Source: Pinus tabuliformis
Taxonomy: Eukaryota > Streptophyta > Pinopsida > Pinales > Pinaceae
DNA: 64,000 nt
NCBI GenBank assembly: GCA_031772625.1
Contig: CM062810.1
Coordinates: 702,804,019 to 702,868,018 of the forward strand
Reading direction: 5' to 3'
This document shows positions 23,460-34,917 of the stretch, piece by piece. The notes below the pieces were generated by a model that worked only from the letters and a program-made list of their open reading frames with translations, searched no databases and was not told the DNA's origin. How positions within the stretch are numbered: the stretch's first letter is position 1; the number at the start of each line of letters is the position of its first letter. The position numbers and the translations under genes were made by a program.

Positions 23460-23470
23460 CTTATATAATT
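23460..23470 (-). promoter_or_regulatory. TATA-like box in element 2 right LTR
   Basis: Minus-strand AATTATATAAG is followed by CCTTCATTTCAC as in the left LTR. It is positioned to drive transcription through the satellite toward the gag-like frame. Confidence 0.5.
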
Positions 23471-23827
23471 TTTCCAGCAAATTAATCAATAAGATTGTTT
23501 AGATGGATTGGTAAGGGATTCGAATTAGGTGGAGGTTGGGTGGTCAAACCCCACCTCCTCCATGTTTAACCCTTTTTTTTTTATGAAACTGCAACATATT
23601 ACTTCGGAGGGGGGTCGGGTCTGCATTGGGCAGCCTGCCCCATTACTCCCATAACCCGTTTGAAATAAATGGCGTGTTGGGGGTTGTACATGGCGCATTA
23701 AATGGTATGTTGTATTAATGGTTTGGTTTGTTGTACATGGGATATGGGGTTCGATGGTTCATTCATGGGGCCGCCTGGTGGGGGCCGACCCACGTGGGTT
23801 GGGTTGGTTCAATCCCCGCCAACCCCC

Positions 23828-24580
23828 ACCGCTGTTTGTTATTTCCAAATTTTTTTTTGTTTTGTTTGTTTGTTTTTTTTTTTTTTTTTTTTAAATTTTC
23901 CCACAATGTTTCCTATATCTTCAAGTACTTTATGAGATCATAAAAGAAGGGGGAGGTTTGGAAGTCTCACTGAAATCGACATGTTAGAGACCACCATAGT
24001 TTTGGAATTAAGCTCAGGGAATCATGGCGTGATGAATAACCCTACTCTACTGCAGAACCAAGACCCTTCATTTAGAGCATAATCTAGATCCTTCTGTGTT
24101 TCAAATTGGACTATGGAAAAAATCCTTTGAACAAAAGTATATGTCACAATAATGAGATCCTCCCTCAAGTAATTTTAATAAAATTAGCACAACCATATTT
24201 ACCAAGGTAAATATGGTTGATATATGCCTATCAACACAACCATAAATATGGTTGATATATGTCGATAGGCATATATCAAGCATATATATCAACCACATTT
24301 TCCAATGTGGTTGATATACGCGGATAGGCCAACTAATTATTAATAACTATATAAATATTAACAACCATATTATTTATATATATTATTATATGAATATTAT
24401 AATAATAATATAAACTCATAATAATATTATTAATATTAATTAATTAGATTATTATTATATTATTCAAGAAATAAAATAAAGTAATTATTATTATATTATT
24501 ATAATAATAATATAAAATTATAAAAATAATAATAACAATTATATTGTATTATTATTATAATAATACAATATATTTATAAT
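23828..24580. other. Intergenic stretch with short repeats
   Basis: Starts with a T-rich run (23850-23893). 24185-24330 holds several copies of ATATGGTTGATATATG in both orientations (including ATATATCAACCACATT). The rest to 24580 is almost pure A/T. No gene seen. Confidence 0.6.
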
Positions 24581-24609
24581 AATAATAATAATAATAATAT
24601 TGGATAATA

Positions 24610-24805
24610 GCCCCAAGGGTTAGCTCAATTGGTCAAGCCGGGGCCTCGCTAATGGGAGGTCATAGGGTCGAAACCCGAAAGCCCTTGGGGTTAGGTCTGT
24701 GATGGCCGAGGGGTGTGACCCCCTTCGGGTGGGGTCCACTCTAGAGACTTTCGATCCTTGACGTAGCGGACCACTGACCATGGTATCTGTGAACCAGAAA
24801 TGAAA
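24610..24805 (+). mobile_element. tRNA-derived SINE, intact with 29-bp target duplications
   Basis: The head (24610-24691) looks like a tRNA: an A-box TAGCTCAATTGG (24621-24632), a B-box GGGTCGAAACC (24665-24675), and end stems CCCCAAGGG (24611-24619) with CCCTTGGGG (24682-24690). A tRNA-unrelated body with CGAGGGGTGTGACCCCCTTCGG (hairpin) follows and ends in CCAGAAATGA then A-rich bases. The 29-base flanks at 24581-24609 and 24806-24834 are identical except for T/C at one position (ATATTGGATAATA against ATATCGGATAATA). These flanks prove insertion by target-primed reverse transcription and its recent date. It encodes no protein and would borrow LINE enzymes. Confidence 0.9.
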
Positions 24806-24834
24806 AATAATAATAATAATAATATCGGATAATA

Positions 24835-25312
24835 ATATAATAATAATAATATTATATTATTATAGTAATATACAAATATAAGATAATAATATAATTAGTA
24901 TAATAATAATAATAATTACTATTATATTATTGTTTTATTATTATAATAATATATTATGATTATTATTATATTATTATAAAAATAATATATAATAATAATA
25001 ATAATCACAATTATATTGAATTATTATTATTATTATAATAGCTCATAATAATACTCATGATTCAATAATAATTAGAATTGTGATAAGTGAATTATTATAT
25101 GTAATTTTTAAAAGAACAACCATTTATGATAATTAATAATTATATAAAAAATAACAATGATATTCTTATATATTTATATATTTATAATTATTACAATAAT
25201 ATAAACTTATAATAATATTAGTAATATTAAATATTAATAATTCATAATTAGTAATATTAATTAATAATAATAATAAATTATTATTATTATTATTATTAGG
25301 TTTTATTAATTC
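24835..25312. other. AT-rich low-complexity DNA
   Basis: Almost only AAT/ATT words (TAATAATAAT, ATTATTATT). The reading frame across 25166-25363 on the minus strand is a by-product of these words. No gene seen. Confidence 0.7.
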
Positions 25313-26955
25313 AACCATGTTTATTTTAGTATTTTTAATATTTATTTTAGGGTTTGTATACATTGGGTTTATAATATTAGTCCTGTTTGTTTATCATTAC
25401 CGAAGGGATTAATACTAAAAACCCAAGGGATTATGAACCAAAGAGAATAATATTCTAAACCCAAGGAACTAATATTAGACAACCATGGTCAACCATGGTT
25501 GAATGTCACATTGTGACAAGGATTGTCTCACCGTGAAAATAAACCATGTTTATTTTAGTCTTTCTAATATTTATATTAGGGTTTACCAATGTTGGGTTTA
25601 TAATATTAGTCCCTTGGGTTTGATATTAAACCTTATGCTTAATATTATAAGCCCTAGATGTTCAACCCTTATATGATAGGAATAACATTAGACTGTGGGA
25701 TTGATATTAAACACTAAGAATATAAACCCTAATTTAATATTATGAACCTTAGGATTAATATTATGAACCCAAGATATTATTACTATAAATCCAAGAAATT
25801 AATATAGATAAAGAATTAATATTATAAACTAAATAGATTATAAAGTGAGGGGAATAATTTTAAATCCAAGGGATTAATACTATAAATCTAAGGGATTAAT
25901 AAACTCAAAATATCAATATTAAAAATCCAAGTGATCGATAAACCCAAGGGATTGATATTAAACCCTATGATTAATATTATAAGCCCTTGTATCACAAATT
26001 ATAAAGCCAATATTAAAGTTTAGTATTATAAACTAAATATTAAAAAGTCCTAATATTATAAACCTTGTATTAATCCCAATTTTTGTAATGTAACAATGCG
26101 AATATTAAACCCTGGGACGAATATTAAACTCTATGATTAATAAACCCAATGGATAAATATTGTAAACACTAGGATTAATATCAAACCCTACGAATATAAA
26201 ACCTATGATTAATACTATAAAACCGAGGAATTTATATCATAAACCTAATGGATTATAAACCCAAAGAATCTATATTAAACACTTGTTAATATTATAAACC
26301 CTATCAATAATATTATATGCTAGGAATATGAACCCTTAGATTAATAAACCCAAGGGATTGATAATATGAACCTAAGGAACTAATAACAACAAGGGATTAA
26401 TACTAAAAACCTAAAAAACCAAAACGATTAATAGTATAACCCAAGGTATATAAAACCTAAGATAAATATTATAAACCCTAAAACAAACATGGTTGACCAT
26501 GGTTTAATATTAAAAACCCAAGGGATTAAAAACTGAGGGGAATAACATTAAACCCTAGAATGAATATTAAACCATAGGAATATAAACCCTAAAATTAATA
26601 AACCCAAGGGATTAATATTGTAAACACTGGGCTTAAAATTAAACCTAGGAACATAAACCCTATGATTAATATCATAAACCCAAGGAATTTATATTATAAA
26701 CCTAGTGGATTATAAACTCAAGGGATCTATATTAATCCCTAAGATTAATATTATAAACCATATTAATAATATTATACCTTAGGAATATGAACATTTAGAT
26801 TAATAAACCCAAGGGATTGATATTCTAAACCAAAGGTACTAATAAAAACGATGGATTAATACTAAAAGCATAAAAAACCCAAAGGATTAATATTGTAAAT
26901 CCAAGGTATATAATCCCTAAGATAAATATCATAAACCCTAAAACAAGCATGGTTG
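25313..26955. repeat. Repeats of the AAACCCAAGGGATTAATATT type, with larger duplications
   Basis: Dozens of variants of ATAAACCCAAGGGATTAATA and ATTATAAACCCTA follow each other irregularly. Larger order is visible: 25313-25384 recurs at 25545-25617, and about 26045-26490 recurs at 26505-26950 with a 460-bp offset (for example AAACCCTAAAACAA[A/G]CATGG at 26474 and 26934). The AAACCCTA words recall plant telomere units but are spaced too irregularly to be telomeric. Confidence 0.75.
25480..25545 (-). repeat. Single inverted copy of the CCATGG-type unit
   Basis: ACCATGGTCAACCATGGTTG followed by AATGTCACATTGTGACAAGG is the reverse complement of the unit that is tandemly repeated at 26940-27520, about 1.5 kb away. 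Confidence 0.7.
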
Positions 26956-27530
26956 ATCATGTTGACCATGATTGGTTTTCATATTGAGACAATATTTTTC
27001 AGAATGTGGCATTGGACCATGGTTGATCATGATTTTCATATAAAGAGAATCCTTGTCACAATGTGAGGTTGGAGCATGGTTGACCATGGTTGATTTTCAT
27101 ATTGACAATCTATGTCAGAGTGCGACGTTGGACCATGGTTAACCATAGTTGGCCATGGATGACCATGGTTGTGACAATGTGATGTTGTACTATGAGACAA
27201 TCTTTGTCATACTGTAAGCATGTCTATTGATGATCTTTGACCATGATTTACCATGGTTGATTTTGATATTGAGGAAATCTTTATCACAATGTGACATTAG
27301 AGCATGGTTGATAATGGTTGATGATGGTTGATTTCGATATTGAGACAATTTTTGTCACAATGTGACGTTTAACCATGGTTGACCATCCCTGATTTTCATA
27401 TTTACCATGTTTTACCATGATTGATTTTCATTTTGAGACAATCTTTGTCACAATGCGACATTTGACCATGGTTGAACATGATTGGCTATGATTGAATATG
27501 GTCGGCAATAATTGATTTTCATATTAAGAT
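26940..27530 (+). repeat. Degenerate ~60-bp tandem repeat with CCATGG words
   Basis: About ten diverged units read approximately CATGGTTGACCATGGTTG, then ATTTTCATATTGAGACAATC, then TTTGTCACAATGTGACGTTG. The CCATGG and GACAATCTTTGTC parts are each self-complementary. No reading frame survives. Confidence 0.75.
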
Positions 27531-30500
27531 AATCATTGTTAATTAAATGTCATTAATATCAATAATTAACATTAAAAATTAATATTTATAAGTATTAACA
27601 TTATTAAAAGTAATATTCATATACATATTAATTAATATTAATAATAATAAATATTGAAATTAATATTAACTATTCATATTAAAATTAAATTTAATATCAA
27701 ATTTTATTAATATTACAAGTTAATAATATTATTTATAGTTGTAATGTTAATGTTATTAATATTATGAAAATTTTTAATACTAAAATCATAATTTAATTAA
27801 AATTCCTATTAATAATTAATATTTTTATTAATGTGATTTAAATGTTATTAATTTTATATATTTAAATTAATTATCTTATATTTATTTATTATATTAATAT
27901 TATTAATTTTGTAATGGTAAACAATAATTTTATAAAAGTATTATTATTTTTTATATTATGATTAAGTTTTTATTGTTATTATTGATTGTTGCCTCAAATT
28001 TTTGAAGTTAATGTGAGATAAATATAAATTAAACTTAATACTAAAAATTCAATATAATCCAATATTATAAGTTCTAATATTGAAAACATTAAATAATCTA
28101 ATATTAAATTTTAATAATACAAACCTAAAAATTAAAACATAATAATCTTAACTTAAAATAATGTCAAAACATATTAATACCTAATTTAACATAAAAATAT
28201 TAATATTAAAATAATAATATTTTAATAAAATTAGATTTTAATTTTGTTATTAAATATAGATATTTATATTAATATCACTATGAATATAATTAAGTATAAC
28301 ATTAATAAATAGCAAGTTTATTATCCAATTTAACAAAATAATTAAATTTTCTTAGACAAAAAATTGTATGGTTTAAGAATATCTTAAATAAAAATATTAA
28401 TAATATAAATCTAAAATTATTCATTTTCTTATACTCATTTGCTTATGGCCCCTCTCAAATTTAATGTTTTCTTTAAGCTACATTTCATGCCACCTTTATC
28501 TTGGTTTCCCCATTTATGAAAATAAAAGATTATATATTTTTAAGATTTAGTAAATTAAAACAAAAAAATAATATTTTTCAATTATTATTACCTTATTATA
28601 TTATTAATTACTTGAATATAAATAAACCAAACATTAAGGGGTAATTGTGAATTGTGGTTGTTTAAATAAGTTTTGAAACATAATTTTACATGTTCAAGTT
28701 GTAAATTGGTTTAAAATGATTAGTTTTTACCATTTTAAATATTATTATGTATTTGCATTGTTATTTTTTTAATATTTTTAATATTTTTTAATTTTACAAT
28801 TAAGTTTATATATCTGTAAGTTTTCATGAATGAATAGATTAAAACACAATAATATAAATTTAAAATGATTCATTTCATTATCTGCACTCTAGATCAAGTT
28901 TATATATCCATTTTCAATAAAAATGAAATCAAAGTACCTACAAATTTATAAAAAGATCCAAGCTATTAATCCATTACATGTTTATTGCAAGTTTATAAGC
29001 ATCTAATTTTCTAAGCTTTTGAGTTTAAAAATGTGGAAATTGTATTAGCTCGATATAGTTTTTCAACAAAAAAAAATACATATTTGAACAATAAATAAGT
29101 CTGGAAACCTCTACTCAACCTAAGATATAATCAAACTTGTAATGAAGGCCAATGAATAAAACTGGTAATGAAACCTCCGAACCTGCTCAACCTCAAGATA
29201 TAATCAAACTCCTAATGAAGGCCAATGAATAAAACTGGTAATGAATGATCAATCAAATTGATATTTGGGGTTTTAGGATTTTTGAAAAAAAGACTTCTTG
29301 AAATATAACATGCACGTTTCAAACATGCATGTTTCAAATCAACTTCCAAACTTCATATAAAGCATGATCCGAACCATTTAAAAAAAACACAAATTTAATT
29401 ATCATGATCATCATTTATAATTTAAATGATGATACTTTATACATTTCTACAAAGTTTCAAATGTGCTTGGAGCTTTAGCAATGCATCAGACGTGTGTGGA
29501 GCTTTACCAATTAATTGTAAAAGTTTGTCTGTGGCAGAAAACCTAGTAATAGTAGTGTATTGATTGACTTGATTGAATATATAGATGTGTAATTTTGCTT
29601 CTGCAATTCAAAGTCCCTACAGGATGAAGGAAGAGAATGAAATTTCTTAGTTTCCATGATCCTGATGACTCTCGGACTCATGGTTTTTGGATAGCTATTG
29701 CATCAATTCGATTTATAAACTTATATACCCATCAATAGCTATTGCATAGATCAATTATTTAATAAAAAATTTTATTATTATTTGATAACATCTTTGCAAA
29801 AGAAAAATATAAATATTAGTAAAAACTTTCTTAATACTAATATTACTTTAAACCTAAAAAACTTATTATTAATATTGTATATGCTAAAATTTACACATTA
29901 TTATTATTCCGAAGCTATTCAAATTAACTTTAATAAATTAAAAATGATTAATTATATTTTAATTAATTTAAAAATATTAATTATAATTAAATATTGATTA
30001 ATTATATTTTAATAAACTAAAACTATTTATAATTAATAATTAAATATTAATATGAAAAATTATAAAATTTAAAATTACATGAATGAAAATCCGTCTTAAT
30101 GATCATTTTCCAATTCCCCTAGTTATAATCCATTTCCATATATAATAAGAAATAAATTACACTTTCTAATCAATTTTTTTAATAATAATAAAAATAAAAA
30201 TATTATCATTAATTAGAGTTTTTTTTAATATTAATAAAAATAAAAATAATATCATTAATTATCAAAAAAATAAAAAATTGTTTCTAAAATTATGTTCACA
30301 GATTTTCCTTATATTGCTATTTCAGAAAATTAAAAGATTGTTTCTAGAATTATCTTAACCCCTTCTTTCACACATTGCTATTTGATTCATTACTAAACTA
30401 AGGATGGAGCAAGTTAGTAAAACCTTAAACCCTATAAAAATATATCTTCCATTTGATATATTGAATATGAAAAGGTAAAAACACAATCAACTAGATAATA

Positions 30501-30986
30501 AAATCTATTTTATAGTTTGCTAAAAATCATAAATAACTAACCAATTAAAAAAACAATAACAATTATGAAATAAAATATATATCTATAATCTAACCTAATC
30601 TAATGGATATAAATTCTATCATTAAAAGTAAATATATTTTAAAAACTATTTGATATAAATTTTATGAAGTGTGAAATGGCATCGATTACAATAAGAAGAG
30701 ATGAGATCCTCCTGATGGTTCGCAAATATCAGGCTTTGAAATAACAAAATGATTACTTTTTAAAAATTGAGTCATAAGATTAGATAGAAGGTTTTTATTT
30801 ACCATTAGAAACATGTCAGATGTTTTGGGTAAATAGCAGAGGAGCATGACTAATGTTACATTGAATTACAGCGTCTCGAGTTCAGCACGTTCCAAGCGAA
30901 GGACCGGAAACCTAAAAACGAACTCCACTCCACCATTGCATAAAGGTTATGTATGCATTTTAGGGATTTTCCAAGATTTTAGGGTT
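27531..30986. other. Long AT-rich stretch without recognisable genes
   Basis: Nearly uniform A/T-rich sequence. The only clear structure is a 72-bp tandem duplication at 29114-29245 (CTCAACCTAAGATATAATC and CTCAACCTCAAGATATAATC). Short open frames such as 29782-29997 are composed of N, I, L and K codons, as expected by chance in such DNA. Confidence 0.6.
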
Positions 30987-31433
30987 TCACTCCCCGCTCT
31001 TTGGGGCAGATAACGAAAAACCCTTGCGCTGATGATCTTCATCCTGCCGAGACCCGTGGTCGAAATTCAGCTCGTAACTTAGAGGATCGTAATGAAATCT
31101 CAAGGGCTTGGAGTTGTATATGGTTATACCGTCGGCTTTGAACCGCCGAACAAAGTAACCTTGTTTCCATCTAGGCCTGCTGCAGCAGCTTCCGGCATCC
31201 TCAATAACGGATTCCGACCATTCTCCAGCTGGTCTCACGATGTTCCAGCCCTTGGGCCACCAGTTCTAAAAATCGCCATCTGTGAAATCCGCCGTGGAGT
31301 TCGATCGCCTAACTTTCTGGTACCACGCAGGCCAAAAGAGCGAGCGCTCGTCGTCCAAGGCACAGCAGGGGAAGCAACAAAAGAGCAGATCTGTGATTGT
31401 GGAGTTGCTCGGGCCAAAATTGGCGTCGTCCAT
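30987..31433 (-). pseudogene. Small plant-specific protein gene with one in-frame stop
   Basis: In one minus-strand frame from ATG 31433 to the stop at 30987 the text reads like a conserved plant protein, with only one TAG (about 31265-31267) inside. The N-terminal part has a cysteine-rich LLFCCFPCCALDDERS and WPAWYQKVRR. After the stop come NWWPKGWNIVRPAGEWSE, PRWKQGYFVRRFKADG and LRFHYDPLSYELNFDHG. The last two match a signature I know from small uncharacterised plant proteins (tryptophan/lysine block, then F-x-YDP-x-SY-x-LNFD); the function is unknown to me. The frame is also open upstream to 31517. GC content is higher than around it, typical of an old coding exon. A single nonsense change in otherwise conserved text suggests a young pseudogene, or a base error. 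Confidence 0.6.
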
Positions 31434-31517
31434 ATCTGCTGCAAGAATAAAAAATTGGCGCCGTTCATATCTGCTACTTGAATAGTATGAAATGGTCATG
31501 CGGGAAGGACGTTTCAC

Positions 31518-32654
31518 AATCCAGCCAATTTCAAACCTAATTCAAAATTAATTCATACTTACTTTTAATGAAAAAAGCGGCTAAAACTAAACCCTAGTTA
31601 TTTACCTGTAGCTCCGCAGCGATTCGTTCATGGCGTCGAGCTGCAGAGGTTGAGAAAATGCCGACGATCCGTCCCTGCAACTTGGGAAAGCATTCGGAGA
31701 ACGGCGGGGAGGAGGGTGCCGGCCAAGGTATCGGTATACATCTTCATGTGAAAGAGGAGGTGGAATGGTGAGAATGCCAACAGTCAAGCGTTTTATGATT
31801 AAATGATGGAATAATTGCATGTTGCCAGGTTGAGCATATGCAAGGAAAACTGTTGTTCCATCTTATATGGTTTCATATTTATTTTATTTTATTTTTTAAT
31901 ATTATTTTTGTTAATTTTTATAGGTGAAGATAAATGAGAGACACAGTAAAATTTTAATTTTATATGACAAAAATTAATTTAAATAAAGTTTAAACATAAA
32001 AGTTATGATTTTTAATTCTAGTAGAAACTAAAAAAATACACTAACATCTTTTAATTTAGAACATCAGATCAAAAAGATTAATTAAAAAAATGATTAAGTT
32101 GTCAGCCCAAATATGAAAAAAAAAACTTCAAAGTTATTCTTTGTCAATGGATATCGAGTCTTGGACCCAGACAGAAAGAGAGGAACCCCTTGACGAGAGT
32201 CCTCTAGAAGGTGCACAAGAGGTTGAGTGGCCCTTTGTAGTGTTCAATATTGAGTGGCCCTTTGTAGTGTTCAATACAAAGCATACAAGCGGCAAGAAGA
32301 AAAAGGGGACAAGGGCCGGAAGAAGACCCACTGATAAAAGCACCCATTCTTTTGTACATAACTGCCACACACTTTTATCCAAAAACGTGATTAAATATAG
32401 TGCGACTCAGGGAGATGATACCAACAGAAAATCCGCCGGCAAGCTCCCTCTAATGTTAATCGAACCACAGAGCTACTGAGAGAAGCATCCCCTGCATTCA
32501 ATGTCAGTGGTTGAAGCCAAAATTTACACACATGATAGCCTTATGTCCTTTCTCCCCATCAAGGCGTGAACCTTAGGTTTCAGTTAGAGGCATGAACCTT
32601 GGCGGCGGCGTGAAGAGAGTCGAAAACCTGTGAAACCCTAGCCCCCATTGCATC
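31518..32654. other. Flank of the small gene; short frames of unknown value
   Basis: The minus-strand frame 31820-31602 ends with ATGAACGAATCGCTGCGGAG and then CTACAGGTAAATAAC, a good 5' splice-site match, and TTTATTCTTGCAG at about 31440-31452 would be an acceptor, so a spliced 5' leader for the small gene is possible. The plus-strand frame 32141-32479 (112 residues) contains a 27-bp tandem duplication (EWPFVVFNI/EWPFVVFNT) and a basic KKKKGTRAGRRP; I do not recognise it and give it little weight. Confidence 0.4.
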
Positions 32655-33052
32655 TACAATTATAAAATATAAATTTATTCAACTTATTCAAATTTTGTAA
32701 TAGTTTATGTTTTAAAGATAAGTTATTTGAGATAAATTTATGGTAAAGTTTTTAATATATAAATTTATTCAAATTTTGTAATAGTTTACGTTTTAAAGAT
32801 CAGTTATTTGAAATAAATTTATGGTAAAGTTTTTAATATTTTCTAAGTTTTGAGTGGATATTTCACCATCATCCAGAAATATAAAAATAATTTTGAAAAT
32901 TAAAAAAAAGTTATGGTAAGATCTTTATCATAAATAGGACTAGAAACCCTTGCCTAATTAGCTGAGGTAGGTGTAAAAGGATGCAAGGCTACACAACATG
33001 TGTTTGAACACTAGACAATGGTAAGTTATTCTAGAATTGCTTTTATACTAGC
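32655..33052 (+). repeat. Composite repeat copy A, first part
   Basis: Aligns with 62120-62372 (shared words: AAGTTTTGAGTGGAT, CCTTGCCTAATT, CTAGAATTGCTTTTATAC). Copy A contains an extra 81-bp tandem duplication (CAAATTTTGTAATAGTTTA at 32689 and 32770). In copy B this segment joins directly to the LTR-like unit; here it is separated from it by 33053-34917. Confidence 0.75.
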
Positions 33053-34917
33053 AATTGCCTCAAAAGGTGCAAAGAGAGGCCGATAGAAATGTTAAATTGA
33101 AAAAATTGTATTTTGGTTCAAAATAATAAATATTATAATAATTCAATCATTCAAACTAAATCCCCTACATAAAATTTAAAACAGAAGAAAAGAACTGAAG
33201 GAGGTTAGAAGAAAAAACTGTTTTCAAAATTTAGGAGTTGCAGAAAACTTTGGAGGATTGATGGACTGACTGCGACTGAATCAACAACTCTACCTGTGAT
33301 TAAGGAAAAGCAATGGATTTAGTGGCTGGAGAGAACTTCAGTACTCACAAAGGCTGCAAATAAAAACAGGGAAACATAAATTACAAGTTAACCCTAAGCT
33401 AAAAAAATAAAAGAGAGCAGATATAATTGAATTTAAATAGAAATCGGTAAAGAAATATTTCAGCAAGAAGGGCGACAGCTGAGAATAAACCCTTAGAGGC
33501 CATGACACTGAAAGCGCATAGGTATAACCTGTGCAGATGCAGAGAGGCATGAGCAATTATAAACGAATTTAAATAGAATTCGGTAAAGAAATGTTTGAGC
33601 AAGAACGACGATAATTCTGAATATATGAGTGGCAGTGATAAGAAAAAATACATAGCAGTCGTATACTCCATATAGAAGAAAAGAATCCAGCATTGGATGT
33701 TTATGTAAAGGATCAAAATATTAATACAACAAAGGTTGAAAATGACTTTTAGTTAAAGAAAAGTCTTGACATGTGCCTGTGGCTGTCGGGATTCACATGC
33801 AGCATAGCACTAAAACTCTATTTTTATCAGGCGAGAGTTGTGCTCATTCATGTCGTGTTCTATTCCTCTCACATTAGCCGTGAAATGAAATTACGATTCC
33901 CTTGTTGAAAGGGGGCAGTTAGTTGTCCAAATAGGACGAATAAATGAAACGCTAGAGCCGAAAGCTAGGAAACATAAAACTTTTTAAAAAACTATGAAAC
34001 CCTAGAGACAAACGTTGTTTAAGCTATGTAATGGTTATACCCGCTAGCTATTACACAAACGTTGTTTAAGCTATGTAACGGTTATACCCGCTAGCTATTC
34101 AAGCTATGTAAATGCTATAGCTGAAATCTATTGAAGCTATGGAGGAAAATGAAACCCTGGGGCAAATGAAATAGAAAGCTTAAAAAACAACCGTTTAAAG
34201 TCTAGATTTACCTGTGTAGGGCAGAACTCGGCTACAAAGATGATGGCCGGGAGAATTGCATGCCAAGGTCCGCCAGATTAAACCCCAGAGTCGAAATCTC
34301 GGTAGGTGAAACCCTTCAGCCGAAGCGCTCACGAGTAGATAGAATTGCAAACGAAACCCTGGAGCGGTAGTCCGGACATGTGTCTGTACCTATGGAGATT
34401 CACATGCACCTGTATATATTTTTCATGGCATACAACCTGCATGTATCTGCAAAGGGTACAACTGGGCTGCAAAGATGGTGGGCAGTGGAATTGCAAGCCA
34501 AAGACAGCCAAATGAAACCCCAGAGTCAAAAGCTCGGGAGGTGAAACCCTTGAGCCGAAGCGGTCACAAGTATATATTACAGATTCTTGCGCTCCATTTT
34601 CACAAGACAAATCACCAAGCAGGCTGTGGCGCTGACAAGAAACAGTGCCCCGCATGCCACAGTTATGGCGATTAACAGTATAGCCCGCTTTCCATGCCGA
34701 TGATGGTGATGCTCATAATGACGATGTTGGCAAGTGGTGTTGAGAGGCATGCCACAGAGCAAAGGATTGAAAGCAAACGAAGACGCATTGAAGCGTGCTG
34801 CGAGGGTTGCAACAGAAAGCACGACAGATGCCCGCCGAATATGGACGCCAGGTGTCAACCTGAGAATGAAAAGGATGACGAAAGTCTGTTTCAAAGGAAG
34901 GCCTATCGGCCTAACAA
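33053..34917. other. 1.9-kb segment present only in composite copy A
   Basis: Copy B runs straight from GCTTTTATAC to AGATTAAGACACC, whereas here about 1.86 kb lie between the corresponding bases. The 10-mer AGGCCGATAG (33077-33086) and its complement CTATCGGCCT (34903-34912) lie near the two edges. Inside are a direct repetition of ~130 bp (34213-34345 with 34447-34577), a 47-bp tandem pair (ACAAACGTTGTTTAAGC at 34008 and 34055), a ~145-bp-offset pair (33422 and 33567), and the receptor-kinase fragment at the right edge. Other short frames (33338-33716) are not convincing. Confidence 0.55.
34577..34800 (-). pseudogene. LRR receptor-like kinase fragment (LRR end cap and membrane segment)
   Basis: The minus-strand frame (open 34894-34577) contains RFNASSFAFNPLLCGMPLN, the cap that follows the last leucine-rich repeat in plant receptor-like kinases (usual form: NPLLCG with paired cysteines, here followed by TTC). 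A His-rich spacer (HYEHHHHRHGKR) and a hydrophobic membrane segment (AILLIAITVACGALFLV region, ~27 residues) follow, then the basic start of a juxtamembrane part and a stop (MERKNL). Upstream the frame is not recognisable as leucine-rich repeats and no kinase domain is found downstream. So only the middle of such a receptor gene is left; ligand and pathway cannot be named. It lies at the edge of a segment missing from the second composite copy, suggesting capture of a host gene piece. Confidence 0.65.

Larger units (their letters stand above)
13300..23827 (-). mobile_element. Element 2: 5' LTR (right copy) swollen by a satellite array
   Basis: The minus-strand LTR end lies near 13300 (TGTCACA), some 20 bases before the primer site. 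Homology with the left LTR runs 13473-13600, is interrupted by the 749-bp tandem array, and resumes from 23337 to 23827, where it stops abruptly at AACCCCCA. The left copy continues about 430 bp further (10864-11292), so the right LTR has lost its 5' start. A minus-strand TATA-like box lies at 23460-23470; the array is downstream of it and would be transcribed if the promoter worked. Confidence 0.8.

Noticed and set aside
25313-26955. Telomere-like AAACCCTA sequence
   Set aside because: The words are irregularly spaced and mixed with AAGGGATTAATA variants; no uniform 7-bp array.
32134-32382. 82-residue minus-strand frame with a hydrophobic segment
   Set aside because: Antisense to another doubtful frame and built around the 27-bp duplication; no family recognised.
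33338-33716. Hydrophobic minus-strand frames resembling membrane proteins
   Set aside because: They come from a ~145-bp-offset direct duplication in A/T-rich DNA, read twice in similar form.
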